NCBI GenBank assembly: GCA_910579685.1 | Contig: CAJTVN010000022.1 | Location: forward strand, 1-64,000 | Origin: an uncultured Lachnospiraceae bacterium | GTDB taxonomy: Bacteria; Bacillota; Clostridia; Lachnospirales; Lachnospiraceae | Length of the DNA: 64,000 nt | Direction of reading: 5' to 3' | Shown: positions 1-7,082 of the stretch, piece after piece | How the letters are laid out: each line of letters opens with the position of its first letter | Numbering within the stretch: the stretch's first letter is position 1 | The notes under the pieces: model-generated | What the model saw: only the letters and a program-made list of their open reading frames with translations | Told to the model about the DNA's origin: nothing | Databases searched by the model: none | Position numbers and translations under genes: made by a program

Positions 1-384
1 ATAAGTTCTGCTTTGACCATGAATGAAACATCTAAAGCTGCGCTTCCTTATGATCTGAATGTTGTTGCGGATATTGATGTAGCGGGAGAAACAGACATTG
101 CGGCATATCTGAAATCAAGGGACGTGGATATGGGTATCTATGCAGACAGCATAGCGCAGATCAGTCTTTATGAAGCAGAAATAACCTATGGAGATTTATT
201 TGAGGGACAGGACTTAAACTTATGGCACATTGACGAAGACATTCCCGAAGTGGGTGTTTCGGTAGTTTCCATTTCAGATTTTAACCGTGCATTAGCGGCA
301 CAGGGGAAAGCCCCCATAAATCTTGCTGATAATGAATTTCTCTTGAACTGTAATTACAAAGGTACTTTGTATGTTGTCGAATAA
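1..384 (+). pseudogene. 3' end of FtsX-type ABC transporter permease gene (partial)
   Basis: The reading frame is already open at base 1 and runs to a TAA at 382-384, so the gene starts outside the window. The visible ~127 residues look like the extracellular domain of BceB/FtsX-type permeases of Bacillota ABC transporters (phrases such as VVSISDFNRALAAQGK and DNEFLLNCNYKGTL fit that family from memory). The protein stops inside this soluble domain: no second block of membrane helices follows, although family members have several more TM segments. It is therefore probably truncated. What lies downstream is decayed DNA. Family assignment is moderate; it could instead be a stand-alone remnant. 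Confidence 0.55.
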
Positions 385-762
385 AGTGTTTATTATGCGT
401 TACTTAAAATTTATAGATTTTGGTTACAGCTACATAGAAAATGATTAGAGGATATTATTATACTCATAGACGTAGATATGTGATAGAATAGAATAAAAAC
501 AAAATAGAAGAGATATGGAAAGCTGCAAAATCACTTGAGGGGGACTGTGATTTATATTGATGATATGGCAGAAAACCTTCAATTTGTTCTTAAAAGCAAA
601 GAGCTGGCAAAAACATATGGAATGTGCCGGAGGTTTGGAGAAGAATCATATGAGAACCATGATAGGCAGATATTGGAAACTTTTACCAGAGAGTGCAATT
701 AATGTTATTTAAGAGCATAAAAGTTAGTTATTCATAGAATAGATGATGGGGGAAGAAGTGTT
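385..762. other. AT-rich gap with a short open frame, probably gene debris
   Basis: No intact gene is recognisable. A short plus-strand frame, ATG 565 to TAA 700-702 (45 residues, MAENLQFVLKSKELAKTYGM...), is open further upstream to about 511 without a convincing ribosome-binding site. Its sequence is hydrophilic and matches no family I recognise. Together with the truncated permease on the left, this looks like debris of an earlier rearrangement. The last bases (GGGGGAAG near 748-756) form the ribosome-binding site of the next gene. Confidence 0.4.
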
Positions 763-2292
763 ATGACCATAGAAGAAGTTCTGACGTTTGAAGAAATGCA
801 GATATTTGATCGAAAGAGTGTGAATATTGATCCGAAAGCGTTAGCAATACCGATTATAGCGTTAGCAAATGCCGATGGCGGGACAGTTGCGATTGGAATA
901 TCTGATAAAACACGTAGAATAGAGGGAGTGGATTATGACATCAGGAAATTAAACGAGTTACTTCGAGTGCCGTTTGATTTCTGCGTTCCAACTGTAAAAG
1001 CTGAAATAGAAAAAGTACAGTGTGTAGATTATAAAGGCAGAAAGAATCACGTGCTTCTGATGCATGTGGAGCCAAGCATGGAAGTACATGCAAATCAGGC
1101 AGATGAAGTTTTTATGCGTGTGGGAGATAAGTCAAGGAAACTTACATTTGAGGAACGGATGCAGTTGATGTATGATAAGGGAGAAAGATTTTTTGAAGAT
1201 AAACCTGTTCCCGAGGCGGTTATAGAAGATGTTGATTTAGGAGTTGTGAAAAACTACATCGATAAAATTGGCTATTCCAAGACTCCAATGGAATATTTGA
1301 GGGAAAATAAAGGATTTGTAAAAGAAAAGAATGGTGTGATACAAATAAGTTCGGCTGCAATATTGCTGTTTGGGAAAAATCCGCAATTACATTTTCCAAG
1401 AGCCCGTATACGTTTTATCCGCTATGAAGGCACAGAGGAACGAGTCGGTGCAGAGATGAATGTAATTAAGGATGTCATTTTTGAAGGAACTATATTGAAA
1501 ATGGTAACGGATGCTATTGCATATTTAGATACACAAATTAAAGAGAAAACATATTTGGGACAAGATGGACGATTTGTAACAGAAGAGGAATATCCGAAAT
1601 TTGTTCGTCAGGAGATTATTGTAAATGCTGTTACACATCGTGATTACAGTATTCGTGGAACAGATATTCAAATAAAGATGTTTGACGGAAGAATTGTTGT
1701 AGAAAGTCCTGGGAAATTACCGGGACTTGTAAAGACAAATAATATCCGACATACACATTTTTCAAGAAATCCTAAGATTGCGGAATTTTTGAAAGCATAT
1801 AGCTTTGTAAAAGAATATGGAGAAGGCGTTGATCGAATGTGGAAAGAACTTGAAGCGATTGGTTTGCAGGGACCGGAATATAGAATAAATGCCTTTATGT
1901 TGCAGGCGATCATTAGAAATAATGATTTTCTTGAAAGAAAACCACGGTTTGAGAAAGAAAACCACGGTTTGGTCATTGAAAAACCATGGTTTGAGAAAGA
2001 AAACCACGGTTTGGTCATGGAAAAACCACGGTTTGAATCTAAAGAATCACTGTTTCAAATTATTGATAATGCAGTATGTAGAAAAGAATTAACTCCCATC
2101 ATCGCGGGAAACATGAAGAGAATTATAGAAGTATTTGATTTGAATCAGATTTTTGGTCGAAAGGAAATAAAAGAGGAATTGGGATATGGTGATTATAAAG
2201 CGGGGAAAGCGATTGAAGCAATGCAGTTGCTTAATATCGTCATTCCCGTAGAAGGAAAGGGCAAAGGAAAATATATTATAAAAGCAATGTAA
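763..2292 (+). CDS. AlbA_2 (Schlafen-type) domain ATP-binding protein, COG2865-like
   Basis: A 509-residue protein. Residues ~8-130 form an AlbA_2/Schlafen-type domain (ALANADGGTVAIGISD, FMRVGDKSRKLT). Residues ~170-390 match the GHKL-like ATPase region of the COG2865 'RecG-like' family (EIIVNAVTHRDYSIRG, SPGKLPGLVKTNNI, EYGEGVDRMWKE). The C-terminus (~430-505) looks like a winged helix (IFGRKEIKEELGYGDYKAGKAIEAMQLL). Such proteins are usually annotated as transcriptional regulators or ATP-binding proteins and often sit in mobile or defence regions; no substrate can be inferred. ATG 763 follows a GGGGGAAG site. Between the ATPase and winged-helix parts lies a low-complexity insert (KPRFEKENHGLV repeated) made of a palindromic nucleotide repeat. 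It is the only apparently intact gene in the eroded 0-4 kb patch. Confidence 0.8.
   Translation: MTIEEVLTFEEMQIFDRKSVNIDPKALAIPIIALANADGGTVAIGISDKTRRIEGVDYDIRKLNELLRVPFDFCVPTVKAEIEKVQCVDYKGRKNHVLLMHVEPSMEVHANQADEVFMRVGDKSRKLTFEERMQLMYDKGERFFEDKPVPEAVIEDVDLGVVKNYIDKIGYSKTPMEYLRENKGFVKEKNGVIQISSAAILLFGKNPQLHFPRARIRFIRYEGTEERVGAEMNVIKDVIFEGTILKMVTDAIAYLDTQIKEKTYLGQDGRFVTEEEYPKFVRQEIIVNAVTHRDYSIRGTDIQIKMFDGRIVVESPGKLPGLVKTNNIRHTHFSRNPKIAEFLKAYSFVKEYGEGVDRMWKELEAIGLQGPEYRINAFMLQAIIRNNDFLERKPRFEKENHGLVIEKPWFEKENHGLVMEKPRFESKESLFQIIDNAVCRKELTPIIAGNMKRIIEVFDLNQIFGRKEIKEELGYGDYKAGKAIEAMQLLNIVIPVEGKGKGKYIIKAM
1941..2034 (+). repeat. Intragenic palindromic repeat, five copies of a 10-mer
   Basis: The 10-mer ACCAYGGTTT occurs at 1941, 1961, 1983, 2003 and 2025, spaced 20, 22, 20 and 22 bases, giving a 42-base super-period (14 codons). 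The copy at 1982-1993 is a perfect palindrome (AAACCATGGTTT); the others have C for T in the middle. Because 20 and 22 are not multiples of three, successive copies are read in two different frames, as KP(R/W)FE and NHGLV in turn, while the 42-base unit keeps the gene in frame. It sits in the linker before the C-terminal winged helix. Confidence 0.9.
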
Positions 2293-2423
2293 TAAATGAC
2301 TTATTGACATTAGCTTGACATAAGCAGGGGACGGGAAACTTCTTTAAGTGGAAAGATAATGGAGAAAAATTAGAAAGTTTTTGTCCCATACTTGCTATAA
2401 AAAGTTTTATTTTAGATGGTAAT

Positions 2424-2999
2424 ATGTTTTTGACACGTTTATTTTGAATTGGGTTGAAAAGAATTATCCGATAGAAGTAGATGGAGATGTGCTTCGCATT
2501 CCGCAAGTGTCGGCTAGTGCGCAAGTTATTGATGGGCAACATAGGCTGGAAGGATTAAAACAGGCAAAAGAACTTTTATATTGTTAGGGCAACGGATATA
2601 GCCAATCGTTTGCATGAGGATTTGGATTCTCCATATTATCAATGTATAAAGTTACCAGGTTCTGCACAAGGAGTTGGAAAAGTGGATTTATCAGCAATGG
2701 TAAATGCGATAAAACAGTTTACGACAGAACAAGGGGGATTTAATGAGTATAATCTTAGAGATTTTGAATCTCAATATAAAGTGATTTGTAATTTTTTTAA
2801 TGTGTTGCGGTCATTTTATGAAAAAGAAGGAATGTGGTTAAAATCAGGCAATCCATTTATGGCTAATTCGGGATGTTATGCAGGTATTGATTTTTTGTGC
2901 AAAGACCTTATACCTAAATGTGCAGAAAGAAAATCATTTGAGTATTGTTTATCAGTATTTAAAAAGTACTTTGTTAAAGGATGTTCCGGCACAAAATGA
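2424..2999 (+). pseudogene. Broken DGQHR-domain gene (DndB-like family)
   Basis: Two fragments in different frames. The first (~2424-2588) reads ...VSASAQVIDGQHRLEGLK and then hits a TAG; it contains the diagnostic DGQHR motif (2531-2545). The second (open from 2583 to TGA 2997-2999) reads RATDIANRLHEDLDSPYY, KLPGSAQGVGKVDLSAM and FFNVLRSFYEKEG, as expected for the C-terminal half of DGQHR proteins. The N-terminus is lost, the middle is deleted and there is a frameshift near 2585. The DGQHR family includes DndB, the repressor of the phosphorothioate DNA-modification genes, and other proteins of defence or mobile loci; which subgroup this was cannot be said. No dnd genes are nearby. Confidence 0.75.
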
Positions 3000-3025
3000 G
3001 TATAGGTTTTAGTAGAAATCGTGCG

Positions 3026-3611
3026 TGACTTTTTTATGAGAATCTAATTGGTGCTGCTCCAGAGGATTTAATTAATATGCGCAAAGAGTTTAAAAACCAT
3101 ATTTTAACTACAAATGAAGCTGTACAGTTGAAAGAACTTTTGAACAAGGATGCTGTTGATTTTTTTATAATGGGATTTTGAGTTTTTCAGAAGGAATTGA
3201 CGCTGTTTTTCAGAAAAGGTTTTCTTGGGCAACAATTAAGTTATATTATGCTGTTTATTATCTTATTCGTGCAACACTTGCTTCAAAAGAAATAGCTATT
3301 TTGAGATGTAGAAGTATGTTTCGTTTTCTGAGCCAGATTGTTTAGAGATTTGGGATTATTTCGCACACTGCATTGACGAAGGCACATTATCAAACGCATT
3401 AACAGAGTTAGAAAATGACCCGTATATTATGTGTTTCCAGGAGGAATATGCCATAGTTGCCATACCTATTAAAAGAATGCAACAGACTATTGCGGATATG
3501 TTGACAAGTGGGATTTTGCAGAATTTAAGTGAGGATAGAACATTATTTGCAAAATCTGTGATTGGATATGATGAAAGATCGCTTTCTGTTCTATCTGAGA
3601 TTTTTGCCTAG
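3026..3611 (+). pseudogene. Broken gene of unknown function, helical N-terminus
   Basis: Three frame segments read as one decayed protein. ~3030-3180: YENLIGAAPEDLINMRKEF... ending at a TGA. ~3176-3342: LSFSEGIDAVFQKRFSWAT and IKLYYAVYYLIRATLASKE, ending at a TAG. ~3327-3611: SEPDCLEIWDYFAHCIDEG... to SVLSEIFA, ending at a TAG. The middle piece (KLYYAVYYLIRATL) resembles the helical core of HEPN- or YaaC-like proteins, but I do not recognise the family with certainty. It follows the DGQHR remnant on the same strand, so the two may once have been one operon. At least two frameshifts make it non-functional. Confidence 0.55.
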
Positions 3612-3665
3612 GCATGTTTGCGAGAAAACATTTAAAAATTTTTGGCCTCATACTTGACATAAGCT

Positions 3666-4057
3666 GATGGAAACGGTCGCATGAGCCGTTTTCTGATAGT
3701 CTTGCTTCTCTATCGGAATGGCTATGAGGTTGGAAAATACATCAGTATTGAGAGCAAGATAGAGAAAACAAAAAGTGTGTGTTATGATGTATTGGAGCAG
3801 ACATCCCGCAAGTGGCATGAAGCAGAAAATGACGAGACGCCTTTTATCAGGTATCTGCCAGGGATTATTCTCAGTTGTTATCACAATTTTGAAGAGCGAG
3901 TTGACATGATGGGAAAAAGAAGCACGGCGTATGATATTGTAAAAAAGGCGGCAGAAAATAGGTTGGGAAAGTTTGCGAAACAGGAGATATTGCGGGGGTG
4001 TTGACTGAAAAGCACGGTAATGGACGCAACACCTTTTCTGTGAATTCTCCCAGATAA
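3666..4057 (+). pseudogene. C-terminal remnant of a Fic family gene
   Basis: The frame begins abruptly at DGNGR (3666-3680), the core of the Fic motif HPFxDGNGR; the HPF part and everything N-terminal is missing, and a stop lies just upstream. It continues RMSRFLIVLLLYRNGYEVG and RSTAYDIVKKAAENRLGK, typical of the region after the motif, to a TGA at 4002-4004. In a second frame TEKHGNGRNTFSVNS runs to TAA 4055-4057, which is the expected C-terminal winged-helix end (family members read like HGxGRNTFYV). So the gene has lost its 5' part and has an internal deletion plus frameshift. Intact Fic proteins transfer AMP or related groups to target proteins; this copy cannot. Confidence 0.75.
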
Positions 4058-4087
4058 GATTAAATATCTCCCAAAACCATGTTGCTC

Positions 4088-4116
4088 TTGACATCCTTGG
4101 GAGAAATCAGCACAAT
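4088..4116 (+). promoter_or_regulatory. Probable sigma-A promoter of glf
   Basis: A perfect -35 TTGACA (4088-4093), a 17-base spacer and a -10 CACAAT (4111-4116, 4 of 6 matches) lie 55 bases before the glf start. The ribosome-binding site AAGGAGG is at about 4158. Confidence 0.5.
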
Positions 4117-4170
4117 AGAGGTAAATGAAGCAGAAGAGACGCAAGGCTGAACTTTAAGGAGGAACTTTTC

Positions 4171-5274
4171 ATGTCAAAATACGATTATTTAATAGTAGGC
4201 GCAGGCCTTTACGGAGCAGTGTTTGCCCACGAGGCGAAGAAAGCGGGAAAGAGCTGTCTCGTGATCGACAAGAGAGACCACATAGCGGGGAACATTTATA
4301 CGAAAGAAGTGGAGGGAATTCAGGTACACGAATACGGAGCGCACATTTTCCACACATCCAACCGGGACGTGTGGGACTATGTGAACCAGTTTGCCGAGTT
4401 CAATCAGTATATCAATTCCCCTGTGGCCGTATATAAGGAGGAGCTGTATAATCTTCCCTTTAATATGAATACCTTCAGCAAAATGTGGAACATACGCACG
4501 CCCGGTCAGGCAAAAGAAATCATAGCGCGGCAGATTGCCGAGCTGCATATTTCGGAGCCTCGGAATCTGGAGGAACAGGCGTTATCTTTAGTCGGGCGTG
4601 ATGTTTATGAGAAGCTGGTGAAGGGCTATACGGAGAAGCAGTGGGGGAGAAGCTGCAGGGAGCTTCCGGCCTTTATTATCAAGAGGCTTCCGCTGCGGTT
4701 TACCTATGACAACAATTATTTTAATGACCGTTACCAGGGAATTGCCATCGGAGGCTACACACAGATGGTCGAGAAAATGCTTGCCGGTGTGGAAGTGCGG
4801 CTTGGCGTGGATTATTTTTCCGACAGGGAAGGCTTTGGTTCCATGGCGGAAAAGGTGGTTTATACGGGACAGATTGACCGGTATTTCGACTATTCTCTTG
4901 GCGTGCTGGAATACCGAATGGTTCGTTTTGAGGAGGAGATCCTTGATCTGGAGAATTACCAGGGCAATGCGGTGGTAAACTACACGGAAAGGGAAGTGCC
5001 CTACACCCGGATTATAGAGCACAAGCATTTTGAATTTGGAAATCAGCCAAAGACCGTGATTTCCAGGGAGTATCCGAGCGAATGGAAGAAGGGCGAGGAG
5101 CCTTATTATCCGATTAATGATGCGAAGAACAATGAGTTATATACCGGATATGCAAGGCTTGCGGAGGCGGAAGCCAGAGTGATCTTTGGCGGAAGGCTTG
5201 GGGAATATAAATATTATGATATGGACAAGGTAATTGAGAAAGCGCTGGAGACGGTGACGAGAGAGCTGAATTGA
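4171..5274 (+). CDS. glf: UDP-galactopyranose mutase
   Basis: A flavoenzyme that interconverts UDP-galactopyranose and UDP-galactofuranose in the cytoplasm, supplying galactofuranose for cell-surface glycans. The 367 residues match the family's usual length. The N-terminal FAD-binding Rossmann motif is VGAGLYGAVFA (residues 9-19), followed by DKRDHIAGNIY and HEYGAHIFHTSN, and the FAD/substrate region GYTEKQWGR; the C-terminal YEARYTG-like block appears as NNELYTGYARLAE. ATG 4171 follows AAGGAGG at a good distance and a TTGACA promoter. It is the first intact gene after the decayed patch, and it fits the glycan genes that start at 6.2 kb, although remnants and a repeat separate them. Confidence 0.95.
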   Translation: MSKYDYLIVGAGLYGAVFAHEAKKAGKSCLVIDKRDHIAGNIYTKEVEGIQVHEYGAHIFHTSNRDVWDYVNQFAEFNQYINSPVAVYKEELYNLPFNMNTFSKMWNIRTPGQAKEIIARQIAELHISEPRNLEEQALSLVGRDVYEKLVKGYTEKQWGRSCRELPAFIIKRLPLRFTYDNNYFNDRYQGIAIGGYTQMVEKMLAGVEVRLGVDYFSDREGFGSMAEKVVYTGQIDRYFDYSLGVLEYRMVRFEEEILDLENYQGNAVVNYTEREVPYTRIIEHKHFEFGNQPKTVISREYPSEWKKGEEPYYPINDAKNNELYTGYARLAEAEARVIFGGRLGEYKYYDMDKVIEKALETVTRELN

Positions 5275-5306
5275 AGACCTTTTTATGAAAATTCATTTTG
5301 AAGTAG

Positions 5307-5335
5307 TTGATTTTCAAAACACAATTTGATATAAT
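5307..5335 (+). promoter_or_regulatory. Sigma-A promoter with extended -10
   Basis: TTGATT (5307-5312), a 17-base spacer and TATAAT (5330-5335), preceded by TGA to give an extended -10 (TGNTATAAT). It now drives only the decayed reading frame beginning at 5380, so this is an orphan promoter that may still produce a transcript. Confidence 0.65.
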
Positions 5336-5379
5336 TTAAATATAGTACATGGTAATATCGTTTTGATTGAGGTGGTAAT

Positions 5380-5663
5380 ATGGCCAGATTAAAAATTTTA
5401 TATATTGTATGAATGCGGAGAGAGTATCTAATGAGGGAAAAGGTGATTTTATAAATGCTATGGGGGTTTTATCGGTATTAATTCCAGAGTTTGTACCGGG
5501 AACATTTTCATTCTATTGCATTTGCTTTTTTTGTGGGGGCAACTTTGTTTAGGCCTCCAGCAGGGAAAGATATAGTATCTCTAAACAATCTTAAGCAACC
5601 TGAATGCATACAATGTATTAACCTGGATATGCAAAAGGAGGTTGTGGGATTGTGCACGAATCG
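5380..5663 (+). pseudogene. Frameshifted small gene, possibly DUF6941-like
   Basis: ATG 5380 follows a GGTGG site; the frame reads MARLKILYIV and stops. After a small frameshift it continues MNAERVSNEGKGDFINAMGV and LSVLIPEFVPGTFSF, and after another shift SIAFAFFVGATLF. The order of elements (short N-terminal strand, 'A.R.S', 'F...P..VPG.F.F') recalls small proteins annotated DUF6941, but this is a tentative match from memory. With at least two frameshifts and its right end running into the repeat at 5672, it is a remnant. Confidence 0.45.
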
Positions 5664-5671
5664 ATCAATTG

Positions 5672-5742
5672 ATTCCTGCGAGCAATGAGCCAAGCGGCTG
5701 CGAAGCAGACATTTGGCGAATGCCGCAAGGGTCACATACCCC
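5672..5742 (+). repeat. Dispersed structured repeat, copy A
   Basis: About 70 bases beginning ATTCCTGCGAGCAATGAGCC and ending GCCGCAAGGGTCACATACCCC-like. The reverse complement of 7092-7162 aligns with it along its whole length (ATTCCTGCG.GCAA.GAGCCAAGCGG, then a variable hairpin, then CATTTGGCGA..GCCGCA.GGGT). The outer arms GCGGC/GCCGC can pair, enclosing an inner hairpin CTGC-GAA-GCAG. No gene is encoded. It lies between two gene fragments. Confidence 0.75.
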
Positions 5743-5879
5743 GCTGCTCTGCAGCGTTGCAAGCTTGATTTCGGATAAGTCGATTTATCTATTCGAGGAA
5801 ATTATAAAGACGTTATATAAGCAGCCTGATATTGCGCCGACAGGGCGCAATAGTCTATATGAAAGTGTGGAGCTTTTTT

Positions 5880-6089
5880 ATGGAATTAAATAAAATTGAA
5901 GATTCGGAAATGTTATATCGTGTAGTTAGACGATCTGACCCAGATGGATTTATCCAGGGAAGGCCAACAGCGGCTCTGTTTATGGATGAAAAGGGCGTTT
6001 CTGTTGACAGGGAAGGGGAGAGAAGCGAGCAAGATTATGTGAGGAAATTCATGGTTGAAATACTGAAACAATTATCAAATGTAATGTAA
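5880..6089 (+). CDS. Small hypothetical protein, probably truncated
   Basis: A 69-residue frame starting at ATG 5880 (MELNKIEDSEMLYRVV) and ending at TAA. It has a distinctive phrase, RRSDPDGFIQGRPTAALFMD followed by EKGVSVDRE, that suggests a real conserved small protein family of Lachnospiraceae, one I cannot name. No catalytic motif, signal peptide or membrane segment is visible. No clear ribosome-binding site precedes it, and it lies just after the repeat and the decayed gene at 5380, so it may be the surviving half of a pair or a pseudogene. A perfect hairpin follows it. Confidence 0.4.
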   Translation: MELNKIEDSEMLYRVVRRSDPDGFIQGRPTAALFMDEKGVSVDREGERSEQDYVRKFMVEILKQLSNVM

Positions 6090-6100
6090 TGATAAAGCTT

Positions 6101-6123
6101 GGCAGGAGCAAAATGCTCCTGCC
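6101..6123 (+). terminator. Perfect hairpin, probable terminator
   Basis: GGCAGGAGCA (6101-6110), loop AAA, TGCTCCTGCC (6114-6123): a 10-bp perfect stem. The following bases (TGATTATAT) are only weakly U-rich. It separates the remnant genes from the amidase gene. Confidence 0.6.
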
Positions 6124-6189
6124 TGATTATATGCCAGTACAAGTAAGGCGGCAGCTCGGATCAATCATACAAATAACGGAGTTAATAAA

Positions 6190-7071
6190 ATGTTCAGAAA
6201 AAGATTTTTTGTCTCCCTGTTAATCATAACAGCTGTTTTCATCCTGTCGATTCCCGAAAGGGCTCGGGCGGAGGAAATGCCAGTAAACACACAGGCGGAA
6301 GAAAGTGCGGCTGAAAAAGAAAAAATTGTCATCTGTATCGATCCGGGGCACGGCGGTGCTGCGACAGGCTTTGAGTGCACCTATGACGGGGTTGCGGTGC
6401 GGGAGAAGGATTTGAATTTGAGTATTGCCTTAAAGCTTCGGGATGAGCTGCTGGAATATGAGAACGTGGATGTGATCATGACCCGGGAGGACGATACCGG
6501 AATCAAGATCCGTCCCAGAGTTCAGTCTGCATTGGATAATCAGGCGGATTACCTGATCTCCATCCACAACAACAATACGGCCAACGTGGAGCTGGCATCA
6601 GGCTGTATGGTTTTATCCACGGTCAGTCATTATCAGGCAAAGGGAGCGAAAACGGCTGATATTTATGGGGCGTCAGAGGCTCTGGCCCGGGGAATTGCAA
6701 AAGAGCTGGGCACACTTGGACTGACCTGGGCTGCGGAGCTTGACGCCGCCTTCAACGAAGGCGTGGCGAGAAGGCCCTACAGCCCGGAAGGCCTGGCCAA
6801 AACCACGGTATATTATCCGGACGGAAGCGTTGCCGATTACAACGCCCTGATTCGCTACAGCATCACCGAAGGGCTTCCGGCAATTATTATCGAACATGCT
6901 TATCTGTGCAACGAGGAGGAGTACCGCGCTTTTCTTTCCACGGATGAATCCTTGCTGGAGCTTGCGCAGGCGGACGCCCGGGGGATTGCGGATGCGCTGG
7001 GGCTTTGCAAAGAAACGGCGGCGGTGTCGGATTCCGGATCTGCGGTGTCACGGGACGGAAAAGAACAGTAA
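6190..7071 (+). CDS. Secreted N-acetylmuramoyl-L-alanine amidase (Amidase_3)
   Basis: It cleaves the amide bond between muramic acid and the stem peptide of peptidoglycan outside the cell. Residues 1-27 are a signal peptide (RKRFF then a hydrophobic run, ending ARAEE). The zinc-dependent Amidase_3 domain starts at ~45 with CIDPGHGGAATGF (first His ligand), then VREKDLNLSIALKLRD (Glu ligand), LISIHNNNTAN (His ligand) and IIIEHAYLCNEEE (catalytic Glu). There is no cell-wall-binding repeat, so localisation relies on the signal peptide alone. ATG 6190 has a GGAG site 8 bases upstream. The next gene starts 11 bases after the stop, so they are probably co-transcribed; the link to glycan genes suggests a role in wall remodelling during polymer attachment. 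Confidence 0.9.
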   Translation: MFRKRFFVSLLIITAVFILSIPERARAEEMPVNTQAEESAAEKEKIVICIDPGHGGAATGFECTYDGVAVREKDLNLSIALKLRDELLEYENVDVIMTREDDTGIKIRPRVQSALDNQADYLISIHNNNTANVELASGCMVLSTVSHYQAKGAKTADIYGASEALARGIAKELGTLGLTWAAELDAAFNEGVARRPYSPEGLAKTTVYYPDGSVADYNALIRYSITEGLPAIIIEHAYLCNEEEYRAFLSTDESLLELAQADARGIADALGLCKETAAVSDSGSAVSRDGKEQ

Positions 7072-7082
7072 GAGGAAGAGTC

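Noticed and set aside
1941..2034. Short regularly spaced repeats considered as a CRISPR array
   Set aside because: The repeat is 10 bases with 10-12-base gaps, lies within an intact coding frame, and has no cas genes nearby.
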